A stretch of DNA of 14,449 nt from Akkermansiaceae bacterium (GCA_029288115.1 JARFPV010000019.1:1-14449); one strand, 5' to 3'; counted from the stretch's first letter, positions 1 through 9,406 are shown. Program-made: numbers and translations. The notes: a model not told the origin generated them from the letters alone.

Positions 1-2315
1 GCACAGAGGATACCCATGCCTGCCAAAGCAGCGTTTGATGCCATTCCCAGAGAACCAAAACCAATGGCGGTGGAAATACCGCAGAAAATGAGTGCTTTTC
101 CAATACCGTGCCAGACTTTCATTGGAAAATCGGCATGTCGCCTTATTGCCATCACCATATGAATGCCGTAATCCATTCCCATACCCAGCAGCAGTGGGAT
201 GGTGACAATATTGAGCATGTCCCAGTCGATCCCGAGGATTCTCATGCCAGAGGTAACCACGAGCATTGGAGCCGCGAGGGTGCAGGAAACGAGAATCACA
301 TCACGGAAATCACGAAATACGAGAATGAGCATGAACAGAAGAATCATTCCCATAGGCACGAAAATATGGGTGACATCACGGTAGATCAGAGGAAGAACAG
401 CTGGGCTAAGCAATGCCCATCCGGAGGTGGCGGCCCCTTCACCATTCATCCGGCGAAAAGCGACAAGATCATCGCTTGTGGGTTTGGCGGCAGCGTCGGT
501 AATAATTTCCGCTCGCGCCAGTCCCCCACCCTGCGAGTCACGCCATAGGTAGCTTTGTAATATTTCCTGAGCGGCGCGGCTCTGCGGGTACACCACGCCA
601 TCCGAGCTATTGAAATCTTTCAAGAATGAAAAGACCTCGGTGGCGAGAATCAGTCCATCATTTGAGAACCCCACCTGTCGAGCTTCCGTCAAGAGACGCT
701 CACGGGCAGCTAACAGCGCACCTACTCTATCACGGTTCTGCTGTTGCCTATTCAAATCGGGCCAGAGTCCCAGTGGCACGGTGCCGCGAGTAATATCGCC
801 ATTTTTCTGCGCAGCATCGGTGCGTTCCCTCACAGCCGTGAGGCGATCAAGCATTTCCCGGTCATCATCCGCTTCAACCACGACCTGCACACCAAGAGAG
901 TTCCACTCTGGCATGTGCTTCTTAATTTGTGCCATGGCATCCATCCCCGGTGAGACCGTCGGCTGCATCACTGAGAAATCGAACGTGATTTTGGGTAGTC
1001 CTTTCAGAATGACGACACTGCCCGAAGACAACAACGTCAACCCTAACAACCACACTGCCAGACGCGGGGGCAAAAACGATACTCGTAGACCATATGTAGT
1101 GTCATTTTTCTGTTTTCGTTTCCCGAGCTTTGCAACAGACATACGACTCACAATAGGAACATAAAGTGTGAGCATCACTACAGCACCAGAAAGAATACCA
1201 ATGGCCACAAGCACGCCAAGCTGTCTCACACCTGGCAGGCTACTCATGCAGAGAGCTGCAAAAACAGCGGAGGTCGTCACAGACGCCCACACAATCCCCT
1301 TGGTCACAGCGCGCCTGAGCCCTTGTTGACCCTGCCCGGATACGCGAGCCTCCTGGCAAACCACCATTCCATAGTCGACTGCAAGCCCGATCAGGATGGA
1401 TGCAAAACCGACACTCATCATGCTGAGATTACCATAGATCAAACTGGCAATCCCCAAGGTGAGGGAAAAAATAAGAACAAGCATTCCAGCCAGCGCTACC
1501 AGTAGCAAGAACCTCCGCTGCATCCACCAGAACAGCAGACTCACGAGCAATAACGTTAGACCGACGGTGCCACGCACATCATTTTCCATACCGTCACCCA
1601 CCTCCGATGTGAATACGGGTCCGCCTGTGTAAGCGATATCAAGCCACTGACGGTCGCCCGAAGCTTTCCAATCCTCGACCGACCCCTTGACTTGCTCAAT
1701 CCATTGCTTGGTCTCGCGGTATCCGCTGACAGGCTCGGCTGGTCGCATGAAGATGAGATGCATCATGCCGTCGTCACTTTCGTAACCACCGCCTTCTGAT
1801 TCGCTTCCTTCAAAAATTTCCATGGCTGGATTTTGAAAAAAACCAAATGGATCCCGCGCCCCGATTTGCATAGTGGACATATCCATCACGGTTCCGAGGT
1901 GCTGAATGGATTTTTCCATTTCAGCCTTCGATCTTCCTTCCTCCAGGTTAACTAACAACTTATCCCACTCTACAGGATCACCATTGAACCAGAGATAGGC
2001 AACCAACTCCCCCAACCCCTCAGGGTCATCCTCAAAGACAGGTCGCCAGCGTGCCTCACCCACGACACCCGCTTGCTTCAAGTGGGCCGATAAGGATTTG
2101 GCCTCATCGGACAGCAGACCGGCGTCCTCGTCCTTGCATTCCATGGTCACGATCAACGCTCCACCACGCTCCAACACATCCCGATAAGACTTCAACCCGT
2201 GAACCTCTGGAACCTCGTCCGGCAGCATCGCAAGGATATCCGTATCGAATCCCATACGCAGCAAACCCGCGAGAGAAACAAGAAACAGAACAACAACGAT
2301 GATCAGCTTGCGCAC
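1..2315 (-). CDS. MMPL/RND-family exporter, C-terminal part beyond window
   Basis: This is an inner-membrane RND/MMPL-type transporter that probably exports a lipid or other hydrophobic substrate using the proton gradient. The frame is open for 771 codons from a GTG at 2315-2313; an in-frame TAG lies three codons upstream, so no longer start is possible. A first membrane helix (residues 3-18) is followed by a large soluble loop (about 25-248), a block of membrane helices (about 249-390), a second helix (about 418-438), a second soluble loop (about 440-640), and a second helix block starting near 650. The two half-repeats carry the signatures GLAVDYG (310-316) and GMGMDYG (711-717); the buried Asp (D314, D715) is the expected proton-relay residue of this superfamily. 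Family members usually have about 750-900 residues, so only the last helices are missing. The substrate cannot be read from the sequence. The gene is divergent from the Na/Pi gene and its own downstream partners lie outside the window. Confidence 0.88.
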   Translation of the reverse strand, partial: MRKLIIVVVLFLVSLAGLLRMGFDTDILAMLPDEVPEVHGLKSYRDVLERGGALIVTMECKDEDAGLLSDEAKSLSAHLKQAGVVGEARWRPVFEDDPEGLGELVAYLWFNGDPVEWDKLLVNLEEGRSKAEMEKSIQHLGTVMDMSTMQIGARDPFGFFQNPAMEIFEGSESEGGGYESDDGMMHLIFMRPAEPVSGYRETKQWIEQVKGSVEDWKASGDRQWLDIAYTGGPVFTSEVGDGMENDVRGTVGLTLLLVSLLFWWMQRRFLLLVALAGMLVLIFSLTLGIASLIYGNLSMMSVGFASILIGLAVDYGMVVCQEARVSGQGQQGLRRAVTKGIVWASVTTSAVFAALCMSSLPGVRQLGVLVAIGILSGAVVMLTLYVPIVSRMSVAKLGKRKQKNDTTYGLRVSFLPPRLAVWLLGLTLLSSGSVVILKGLPKITFDFSVMQPTVSPGMDAMAQIKKHMPEWNSLGVQVVVEADDDREMLDRLTAVRERTDAAQKNGDITRGTVPLGLWPDLNRQQQNRDRVGALLAARERLLTEARQVGFSNDGLILATEVFSFLKDFNSSDGVVYPQSRAAQEILQSYLWRDSQGGGLARAEIITDAAAKPTSDDLVAFRRMNGEGAATSGWALLSPAVLPLIYRDVTHIFVPMGMILLFMLILVFRDFRDVILVSCTLAAPMLVVTSGMRILGIDWDMLNIVTIPLLLGMGMDYGIHMVMAIRRHADFPMKVWHGIGKALIFCGISTAIGFGSLGMASNAALAGMGILC

Positions 2316-2419
2316 AAGTGACTATCTAGTTCGGAAAAACTGAGTTGTCCAGTGAGGCTTGCCGCGACACCTGAGTATCAATTATTGCCAAGATCCCAAA
2401 AATCCATAGGCTCACTTAC
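2316..2419. other. Divergent intergenic region, exporter / Na-Pi gene
   Basis: These 104 bases separate two divergent genes and must hold the start signals of the Na/Pi gene and probably of the exporter. I see no convincing -35/-10 pair and no strong inverted repeat. A weak ATAGG at 2406-2410 lies nine bases before the GTG at 2420 and is the only ribosome-binding-site candidate for that start. Confidence 0.4.
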
Positions 2420-4156
2420 GTGACGATTTTGGCACACAACATGGCCGTTTTCGCGAGTGCCCCAGAACCTCAGTGGGGCACGATCATCATGGGGCTACTA
2501 GGCGGGCTTGCCCTGTTCCTTCTCGGTATGGACATGATGGCAGATGCCCTCAAGCTGATCGCTGGAGATGGTCTACGGACCTTGCTTGCCAGACTCACAA
2601 CCAATCGCTTCACCGGAGCCGCAGCAGGAGCTGTGGTGACTTCCATTATTCAATCGTCATCCGTAACCACGGTGCTTGTGGTGGGGTTTATTTCCGCCGG
2701 ACTGATGAACTTTTCCCAAAGTATCGGTATCATCATGGGTGCCAACATCGGTACGACGATGACCGCACAAATCATCGCATTCAAAGTCACCAAATACGCA
2801 CTGGCGCTCATCGCGGGCGGCTTTTCCATGACCTTTATTTTCAAAAATGAGCGTGTCCGTCACTACGGCAAGGCGTTTCTAGGTTTGGGTCTGGTGTTTT
2901 TTGGCATGCAGATGATGAGCGATGGCACGGGGCCCCTGAGGTCATACGAGCCGTTCATTGAGTTCATGAAGGGTATGGACTCTCCGTTGTTAGGAATTGC
3001 ATTCGGCGCGCTGTTCACCGCCATCGTGCAGAGTTCCTCTGCAACAACCGGCATTGTGATCGTGCTCGCAAGTCAGGGGTTCCTTCCCCTCCCCGCCGGC
3101 ATCGCACTCATCTTCGGGGCAAACATCGGCACCTGCTTTACAGCCTGGCTAGCATCCCTCGGGAAATCCTGTGAAGCCAAACGCGCGGTCGCGGTTCACG
3201 TCCTGTTTAACATCGCAGGAGTGGCCGTGTGGTTCTTTTTTATTCCATGGCTCGCCGACATCATAACGAGCATCTCGCCTGAATCTTCGAACCTTTCCGG
3301 AAACGAGAAACTCGCCGCCGACACACCACGCCAGATCGCGAATGCCCACACTGTATTCAACATCACCAACACCCTGCTATTCATCGGTTTCACGGTCCCT
3401 TTTGCCCGACTCGTCACGCGACTCATTCCTGACAAACCATCAACAGCCAGAGAAGCCTACCGCACCAAATACCTCGACACCTCGTTACTCGCAACACCCG
3501 CGATGGCACTGGATGCGACACGCATGGAACTGAGCCGTATGGGCAATAAGGTCACACAGATTACCAAAGACGCACTCAGCACCGTGGTTCGTGGTGACGA
3601 GCTCTCAATTAAAAAGCTCCACCATCAGGACAACCAAGTGGATGCCGTGCACAGCGCAATTCTTGATTACCTGAGCCAGCTGTCGCGAACGAATCTCGGA
3701 ACAGATCACGCAGAGCTGTTAAACCAATATCTGGCGGCGGCAAACTATTTGGAAAACATCGCCGACATGGTGGAAACCAACCTCGTGGAAACAGGCAAGC
3801 ACCGCCTCCATCAGCACCTCACCATCAGCCGTGAAACACAAGCCATGCTCGAGAACTTCCATCGCACCGTGGAGCAACAAGTCGAACTCGCAGTCAAGGC
3901 ACTGGTCACCAACGACCACGCACTTGCCGCAGAAGTCGTCCAAGCCAAACCCGAGATCACCAAACTCTCCACCGATGCCGATGCCCACCTCTCGCGCAGA
4001 CTCGGCGCGGACGAGCCTAACAGGATGATGACATTCCACCTCGAATCCGAGCTGATTGAGTATCTCAAGCGCATGTATTACTTCGCCAAACGCATCGCCA
4101 AGATCGTGGAAAGCAATCCGTCCAACAAGACAAGGCGGGCACCGGAGGACAGCTAA
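2420..4156 (+). CDS. Na+/phosphate cotransporter family protein with PhoU-like C-terminal domain
   Basis: This inner-membrane protein of the Na/Pi-cotransporter II-related family (NptA/YjbB type) moves inorganic phosphate, coupled to sodium in characterised relatives; direction is not readable here. Of 578 residues, about 20-335 form the membrane part, with the family's two inverted repeats: QSSS at 78-81 and 204-207, each followed about 29 residues later by GANIGT (107-112 and 233-238). Residues from about 360 to 570 are a charged, helical, PhoU-like cytoplasmic domain typical of the long bacterial members. Start choice is uncertain: the GTG at 2420 has a weak ATAGG nine bases upstream, while an in-frame ATG at 2441 (residue 8) has no clear ribosome-binding site but gives a normal N-terminus. 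The stop TAA (4154-4156) overlaps the stop codon of the convergent DUF368 gene. Family assignment is firm; substrate is inferred. Confidence 0.93.
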   Translation: MTILAHNMAVFASAPEPQWGTIIMGLLGGLALFLLGMDMMADALKLIAGDGLRTLLARLTTNRFTGAAAGAVVTSIIQSSSVTTVLVVGFISAGLMNFSQSIGIIMGANIGTTMTAQIIAFKVTKYALALIAGGFSMTFIFKNERVRHYGKAFLGLGLVFFGMQMMSDGTGPLRSYEPFIEFMKGMDSPLLGIAFGALFTAIVQSSSATTGIVIVLASQGFLPLPAGIALIFGANIGTCFTAWLASLGKSCEAKRAVAVHVLFNIAGVAVWFFFIPWLADIITSISPESSNLSGNEKLAADTPRQIANAHTVFNITNTLLFIGFTVPFARLVTRLIPDKPSTAREAYRTKYLDTSLLATPAMALDATRMELSRMGNKVTQITKDALSTVVRGDELSIKKLHHQDNQVDAVHSAILDYLSQLSRTNLGTDHAELLNQYLAAANYLENIADMVETNLVETGKHRLHQHLTISRETQAMLENFHRTVEQQVELAVKALVTNDHALAAEVVQAKPEITKLSTDADAHLSRRLGADEPNRMMTFHLESELIEYLKRMYYFAKRIAKIVESNPSNKTRRAPEDS

Positions 4157-5070
4157 GCTCCTGGTTTTGCAGCGAGTTTTTCAGTCACGGCGATCAGGGC
4201 AATACCACCCACGAGCCATGCGACGGCAATCCAAGTGGATGTCTGAGTGAAGCTAGGAAAATAACGATCCCACGCAATCACCTTGTCCTTGATCGCGCCG
4301 GAATAAATCGCGTTTTTCCAAGGCCAGATGATGGCGAGCGAGCCAGCTACAAATCCTGTGATGAGCGCAACTGCGGTGTCGTGATACTTTTTAAACAGCC
4401 AACTCAGAATATGGGAAAGTACAATCAAACCTAACACAGCACCAATACCTACAGGAATGAGGATCGGCAGAGACTCGGCAAACTTCATCTGGCGCAGGTT
4501 GTCCACGGCATCGAGCATGACCAGTTTGTAGTTTCCCATCAGCAGCAGGACAAAAGATCCCGACACGCCAGGTATGATCATACTGCACATCGCAGCAACA
4601 CCACACAGTGCCAGATAGCCAGTATTTGTGTTCTCACCTGCTGGACTAAGGAAGGCGAGTGACACGGCAACACCAAGACCTAACAATAGGGCAACAATCT
4701 CAACAGTCCGCCAGCTTTTCACCATACGACCAACAGAGAATATCGATGCCAGAATCAGGCCAAAGAAAAAAGCGTTTACCAGTATCGGGTGATCCACATA
4801 GGCCACCTTGAGAATTTTCGCCAGTGACAACACACTAGCAACCACACCCAGCCCGAGAGCCATAAGAAAACCGAAATCAACATGCTTGGCAAAGCTTCCA
4901 ATATCAAATTTCAGCAGGTATCGAATCGCCTTCAGATCAAAGGATTTGAGCGCATTGATGAGTCGCTCATAAATGCCAGTAATAAAAGCAATCGTCCCGC
5001 CTGAAACACCTGGGATCACATTTGCCGCACCCATGGCGAAGCCTTTCAAGAACGTTAGCAAATGTTCCAT
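4153..5070 (-). CDS. DUF368 membrane protein, probable polyprenyl-phosphate translocase
   Basis: This is a polytopic inner-membrane protein of 305 residues, the usual size for DUF368. The family signature is clear: NVIPGVSGGT at 17-26 near the N-terminus and a second copy, IIPGVSGS, at 165-172, which indicates an internal repeat. About eight to nine hydrophobic segments are visible. DUF368 proteins (called PopT in Vibrio) have been implicated in returning undecaprenyl phosphate, the lipid carrier for peptidoglycan and other surface polymers, to the cytoplasmic face; that role here is by family only. The ATG at 5070 follows the sucB stop by 11 bases and has no Shine-Dalgarno sequence (upstream is A-rich), so it is probably translated from the sucAB transcript. 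Its TAG stop (4155-4153) overlaps the TAA of the convergent Na/Pi gene, and no terminator is visible between them. Confidence 0.9.
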   Translation of the reverse strand: MEHLLTFLKGFAMGAANVIPGVSGGTIAFITGIYERLINALKSFDLKAIRYLLKFDIGSFAKHVDFGFLMALGLGVVASVLSLAKILKVAYVDHPILVNAFFFGLILASIFSVGRMVKSWRTVEIVALLLGLGVAVSLAFLSPAGENTNTGYLALCGVAAMCSMIIPGVSGSFVLLLMGNYKLVMLDAVDNLRQMKFAESLPILIPVGIGAVLGLIVLSHILSWLFKKYHDTAVALITGFVAGSLAIIWPWKNAIYSGAIKDKVIAWDRYFPSFTQTSTWIAVAWLVGGIALIAVTEKLAAKPGA

Positions 5071-5081
5071 TTTATTGATTG

Positions 5082-6560
5082 CTACATGCCTAACATCAAT
5101 CGGCTTGGGTTCTCCAGACCTTCCTTGATACGGATGAGGAATGTGACTGCCTCCTTACCATCGACGAGACGGTGATCGTAACTTAGTGCGAGATTCATCA
5201 TCGGGCGGATCACCACCTCACCATCGAGTGCGATTGGACGTTGTTGAATCGTGTGCATCCCGAGGATACCACTCTGTGGTGGGCTGAGGATCGGGGTGCT
5301 AAGAAGCGAACCGTAAACGCCACCATTGGAAATGGTAAACACACCACCTTGGAGGTCATCAAGCTGAAGCCCACCTTCTCTTGCTTTCTCAGCGTAATCC
5401 AGGATGTCCTGCTCGATTTCAGCAAAGCTTTTTTTGTCGCAGTCGCGTACCACAGGAACAACGAGACCCTTCTCTGTACCGATCGCGACACCGATGTCAT
5501 AAAAGTTGTTCTGAATGATGTCAGTCCCTTCGATCCGACCATTGATAGCAGGCACATCCATCAGTGCTTCCACTGTGGCTTTAATGAAAAACGACATGAA
5601 ACCGAGCTTACAGCCATATTTGGTCATGAAGTTCTCCTGCACCAGTTTACGCAGATTCATGACGGCTGTCATATCAACCTCGTTGAAAGTCGTCAGGATA
5701 GCAGCAGTTTGCTGTGCATTCACCAAGTGACTGGCGATCTTGCGGCGCATCATGCTCATTTTTTTACGAGTGGTGCGTCCATTATCCTCAATCTGGGGCG
5801 AGCCAGCGCGCTCGGGTGGATCAGGAACAACAGTGAGGTCGGGTTTGAGATCGACCTCAGCAGCTGCTGGAGCCGGTGTGGCCACTACCGGCTGCGCGGG
5901 AGCCACGTTTGAAACCGGAGCGGGTGCCGGGGCAGCAGCTGGAATAGGTGTTGGAGCGGCAGGAGTGTCACTCGCTGCAGGAGCAGCACCTGTCGTCAAA
6001 GTGGCAATCACGGTTCCAATCGCCACTTCCTCACCTTCTGCGACGATGGTCGCAATAACGCCATCGGCCTCAGCCTCCAGCTCATTGGAAATTTTATCAG
6101 TCTCCAGAGTCACCAGTACATCACCCTTGCTAACGTGCGCTCCGTTGGCGACGTGCCAGTGTCCTACGTTGGCGGAAGTGATTGATTCTCCAGCGGCAGG
6201 CACCTTGATTTCGATGACCTTGACTTCACTTTCGGAAGGAGAAGGGATGGCCGAGGCAGATTCTCCAGCGGAATCCCCAGAGGTTACAGCAGCGGGCTGC
6301 TCAGAAGCAGGAGTAGCGGCAACCGAGGATTCCTCGATAACCGCGACCACAGTGCCTATGGCGACTTCCTCCCCTTCCTGCACGCGGATGCGTAACGTGC
6401 CATCGGAGTCTGCCATTAAATCGTTAGACACCTTATCAGTTTCGATCGTGAGAACGGTCTCGCCTTTGGTAACGGTTTCACCGTCCTGCTTGTGCCAGCG
6501 AGCGACATTTGCCGAGGTGATGGACTCTCCGACGTTTGGGATTTTGACTTCTGTGGCCAT
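5082..6560 (-). CDS. sucB: 2-oxoglutarate dehydrogenase E2, two lipoyl domains (dihydrolipoyl succinyltransferase)
   Basis: E2 core of the 2-oxoglutarate dehydrogenase complex; it transfers the succinyl group from lipoyl-lysine to CoA in the TCA cycle. The 492 residues contain lipoyl domain 1 (1-77, lipoyl-lysine K43 in ETDKVS), an Ala/Ser/Glu-rich linker, lipoyl domain 2 (about 114-190, K156 in ETDKIS), a long Ala/Pro linker (190-260) and the catalytic domain (about 263-492). The active-site motif is H463-R-L-V-D467-G468 and the C-terminus resembles succinyltransferases ([14 protein letters not shown]). Most bacterial SucB proteins have about 400 residues, one lipoyl domain and a peripheral-subunit-binding domain; here the lipoyl domain is doubled and no such binding domain is recognisable. 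The ATG at 6560 lies 38 bases after the sucA stop in the same operon. A pyruvate or branched-chain E2 is less likely given the SucA neighbour. Confidence 0.95.
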   Translation of the reverse strand: MATEVKIPNVGESITSANVARWHKQDGETVTKGETVLTIETDKVSNDLMADSDGTLRIRVQEGEEVAIGTVVAVIEESSVAATPASEQPAAVTSGDSAGESASAIPSPSESEVKVIEIKVPAAGESITSANVGHWHVANGAHVSKGDVLVTLETDKISNELEAEADGVIATIVAEGEEVAIGTVIATLTTGAAPAASDTPAAPTPIPAAAPAPAPVSNVAPAQPVVATPAPAAAEVDLKPDLTVVPDPPERAGSPQIEDNGRTTRKKMSMMRRKIASHLVNAQQTAAILTTFNEVDMTAVMNLRKLVQENFMTKYGCKLGFMSFFIKATVEALMDVPAINGRIEGTDIIQNNFYDIGVAIGTEKGLVVPVVRDCDKKSFAEIEQDILDYAEKAREGGLQLDDLQGGVFTISNGGVYGSLLSTPILSPPQSGILGMHTIQQRPIALDGEVVIRPMMNLALSYDHRLVDGKEAVTFLIRIKEGLENPSRLMLGM

Positions 6561-6571
6561 GAAAATCTTTG

Positions 6572-6587
6572 TTTGTTAGAATTGTGA
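6572..6587 (-). repeat. Leader motif copy 1, upstream of sucB
   Basis: Reading the minus strand, TCACAATTCTAACAAA ends 11 bases before the sucB ATG, within the 38-base sucA-sucB gap. A copy with one mismatch in 16 lies just before the 120-residue protein gene (10906-10921). Neither gene has a Shine-Dalgarno sequence, so this A-rich element may help ribosome loading; that is inference. Confidence 0.5.
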
Positions 6588-6598
6588 TGGATGATCAA

Positions 6599-9406
6599 TT
6601 ATACTTCGTATGCCTGTTCAATAAGCATCTTCTGTTCGCGGACGTGTTGCGCCTTGGACCCGGCTGCTGGGCTGGATGATCGTTTGCGGCCCGCGTATCG
6701 GATACGCGAACGGAGCACTTTCTCAAGCCTCGGCTCGATGTATGTGTAGGCACCCATGTTTTGTGGTTCCTCCTGCGCCCACACCCATTTTTTTGCCTGC
6801 GGATACTGGCTGACGATAAGCTCGAGCATTTCTGTATTGAAGGGATAGAGCTGCTCAATGCGGATGATCGCTGTGTTATCGATTTCCTTTTCCGCACGGT
6901 GCTGCGCGAGATCGTAGAAGACTTTACCAGTACAGAAAATGACGCGTTCCACCTCATCGGGACGCTCGAAGTCCATGGTATCCGGCAGGATCTCTTGGAA
7001 GCATGCACCCTCGAGAAAGTCCTCCTCTCTGGAGACTGCCTCGGGACGAGTAAGTAGACTCTTTGGAGTCATCAGCACCAATGGCTTGCGGAAGCCACGC
7101 ATCTGCTGCCTGCGCAGGGCGTGGAAATACTGCGCAGGAGTAGAGATGTTGCCCACCTGAATATTGTCCTCCGCACAAAGCTGAAGGAAACGCTCGAGAC
7201 GGGCACTTGAGTGCTCGGGCCCCATTCCCTCGTAACCATGCGGTAAAAGCATGACCAGACTGCTCGGCGTCTGCCACTTGGATTCGGCGGACGCTATAAA
7301 CTGATCAATGATGACCTGTGCACCGTTGCCAAAGTCACCGAACTGAGCCTCCCACATGATCAGCATGCTTGGGCAGCCCAGCGAGTATCCATAGTCAAAA
7401 CCTAATACCGCAGCCTCGGATAGCAGGCTGTTGTATACGCAAAACTTCGCTTGGTTATCAGACAGATTTTGCAGAGGAATGAAACGTTCACGAGTTTCCG
7501 AATCATAAAACACCGCGTGGCGCTGACTGAACGTTCCACGCCTCACGTCCTGTCCGGATAGCCGCACGGGATGCCCCTCCGTGAGCAACGAGCCCCAAGC
7601 GAGGGACTCAGCGAATGCCCAGTCAAAGCCTTCACCTTTTGCCAGGGCATCAACGCGGCGCGGGACAAAACGTTTCGCCAGTGTCCTGTGCAGGTTGAAT
7701 CCCTCAGGTATAGTTGTGAGTGCCTTACCAATATGCTGAAGTTGATCTCGCGAAATCCCGGTAGGCACGGGTGCATGAGAATATTTTGGTTGGGGTTCTG
7801 CTGTAGAGCCACTGAAAATAGTGCGGTCCCCTGCCTCCATATGGGCGACCATTTTCTCGTAGCCTTTTTCGAGTTCCTGATCGACCTCATGCTCAATCTG
7901 GTCGGCCTGCCCCTGCGTCAGGAGGCCCTGGGAAACGACGCGTTCTTTATACAGATCCCCGATAGGTTTGCGCGCATCAACTTTTTTGTAGATATGCGGC
8001 TGGGTAAATGCAGCCTGATCCGCCTCGTTGTGTCCGTGACGACGGTAGCAATACATATCAATCACGATGTCCCTGCTGAATGTCTGACGGAACTCAAGGG
8101 CAAGCGCTGCGGCCCAGACCAGCTCTTCGGGTTGCTCACCATTGACGTGAATGATGGGAGCCTCAATCATTTTTGCCACGTCCGTCGCGTAGTGCGAGGA
8201 ACGAGCGTCCTCCGGCATGGTCGTGAAGCCAATCTGATTATTAATGATAATGTGAATGGTTCCACCTGTACGGTATCCGGGAAGTTGGGAAAGATTCAAC
8301 ACCTCCGCGACAGATCCCTGACCCGCGAACGCTGCGTCACCGTGTAGCAAGATAGGCATGACACCCTTACGATACTCCTCGGCGACCTCGGCCCCAGCAT
8401 CACGCATCTTGATCTCCACCAATCGCTGACGCGCGCGCGCCTTACCCTCCACGACAGCATTCACCGCTTCCAAATGACTTGGATTCGCAGCCAAGCTGAC
8501 GCGAACTTTTCCATTGTGCAACTCACGAACACCCTCATACCCGAGGTGATATTTCACATCACCATCACCGGCAACCAGATCAGGAACGTAGTTTGGGGTA
8601 AATTCATACAGCAGCGTGGTGAGAGACTTCCCAAGAAAATTGCGCAGCACATTCAGACGACCTCGATGAGCCATGCCCATTTCAATTTCGGTGACATTGT
8701 GCTCCGGGCTTTTTTCCAGAATGGTATTGAGCAACACCATGGTTGCCTCAGCACCTTCGAGGGAAAACCGCTTCTCCCCGAGGAATTTTTTCGCGAGGAA
8801 TGATTCAAACATCTGCGATTCCAACAACCATCGCAATACACGACTATCATCCACCTGGAGCTTGTTCTGCTCTTCATGGCGGTGTTCAACGTGATCACGT
8901 ATCCAGTTTCTCACATCTGTATTGAAGATGTGCATGAACTCAAAGCCCATGTATCCGGAGTAAGTCTCTTCTAGCGCTTGGATCATTTCGCGCAGCGACA
9001 TCTTCTGCCCTTTACGAAAAAACTGGGTAGACACCTCACGATCAAGATCACTCTCAGAGAGACCAAACTCAGACAACTGAAGACGAGGGTTTCTGGCGCC
9101 ACCCTCATCAAGTGGATTCAGATGAGCTTGGGTATGACCGAGCGTACGATAGTTGTAGACCAAACTAACAACCTTGCCTCGGAAGTTCAGATAATGTTCA
9201 TCCTCTGACTTCACCTCGGAGACACTGCTCGTCTGCGGTGCTTGAGCAGCAGTAGCCTCACGATTCTTTAGCTGCGCGGAACCCAGCTCAAAACCTTCGA
9301 AAAATGCACGCCAGTCAGAATCAACAGATTCCGGATCATCACACCACGAGTCGTATTTTTGCTCCAATAAATCAGCGTTGAAACGTGAGGATACCGAGGA
9401 TTTCAT
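6599..9406 (-). CDS. sucA: 2-oxoglutarate dehydrogenase E1 component
   Basis: Thiamine-diphosphate-dependent E1 of the cytoplasmic 2-oxoglutarate dehydrogenase complex; it decarboxylates 2-oxoglutarate and succinylates the lipoyl group of SucB. At 935 residues it has normal family length. Visible landmarks are the short N-terminal helix that binds E2/E3 in relatives (about 11-40, LEQKYDSWCDDPESVDSDW), a variable linker (45-70), EMGMAHRGRLNVL (242-254), HGDAAFAGQG (355-364), INNQIGFTT (388-396) for the cofactor site, and YRRHGHNEAD (454-463), followed by the C-terminal transketolase-like domains. The ATG at 9406 gives a standard N-terminus; no Shine-Dalgarno sequence precedes it. It is first in the sucA-sucB-DUF368 operon and divergent from the ABC ATPase gene. 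The E3 gene (lpd) is not in the window and must be elsewhere. Confidence 0.97.
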   Translation of the reverse strand: MKSSVSSRFNADLLEQKYDSWCDDPESVDSDWRAFFEGFELGSAQLKNREATAAQAPQTSSVSEVKSEDEHYLNFRGKVVSLVYNYRTLGHTQAHLNPLDEGGARNPRLQLSEFGLSESDLDREVSTQFFRKGQKMSLREMIQALEETYSGYMGFEFMHIFNTDVRNWIRDHVEHRHEEQNKLQVDDSRVLRWLLESQMFESFLAKKFLGEKRFSLEGAEATMVLLNTILEKSPEHNVTEIEMGMAHRGRLNVLRNFLGKSLTTLLYEFTPNYVPDLVAGDGDVKYHLGYEGVRELHNGKVRVSLAANPSHLEAVNAVVEGKARARQRLVEIKMRDAGAEVAEEYRKGVMPILLHGDAAFAGQGSVAEVLNLSQLPGYRTGGTIHIIINNQIGFTTMPEDARSSHYATDVAKMIEAPIIHVNGEQPEELVWAAALALEFRQTFSRDIVIDMYCYRRHGHNEADQAAFTQPHIYKKVDARKPIGDLYKERVVSQGLLTQGQADQIEHEVDQELEKGYEKMVAHMEAGDRTIFSGSTAEPQPKYSHAPVPTGISRDQLQHIGKALTTIPEGFNLHRTLAKRFVPRRVDALAKGEGFDWAFAESLAWGSLLTEGHPVRLSGQDVRRGTFSQRHAVFYDSETRERFIPLQNLSDNQAKFCVYNSLLSEAAVLGFDYGYSLGCPSMLIMWEAQFGDFGNGAQVIIDQFIASAESKWQTPSSLVMLLPHGYEGMGPEHSSARLERFLQLCAEDNIQVGNISTPAQYFHALRRQQMRGFRKPLVLMTPKSLLTRPEAVSREEDFLEGACFQEILPDTMDFERPDEVERVIFCTGKVFYDLAQHRAEKEIDNTAIIRIEQLYPFNTEMLELIVSQYPQAKKWVWAQEEPQNMGAYTYIEPRLEKVLRSRIRYAGRKRSSSPAAGSKAQHVREQKMLIEQAYEV

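Noticed and set aside
610..1164. Plus-strand open frame in the left part of the window
   Set aside because: The minus strand here reads continuously for 771 codons as an MMPL exporter with both half-repeat motifs, so the plus frame is a shadow.
5740..6579. Long plus-strand open frame (279 codons) opposite sucB
   Set aside because: It is Ala/Ser/Thr-rich low-complexity sequence produced by the Ala/Pro and lipoyl regions of sucB read on the other strand; no domain, and sucB is certain.
7571..8347. Plus-strand open frame (258 codons) opposite sucA
   Set aside because: It lies entirely within sucA, has no recognisable motif, and reads as the antisense of conserved E1 sequence.
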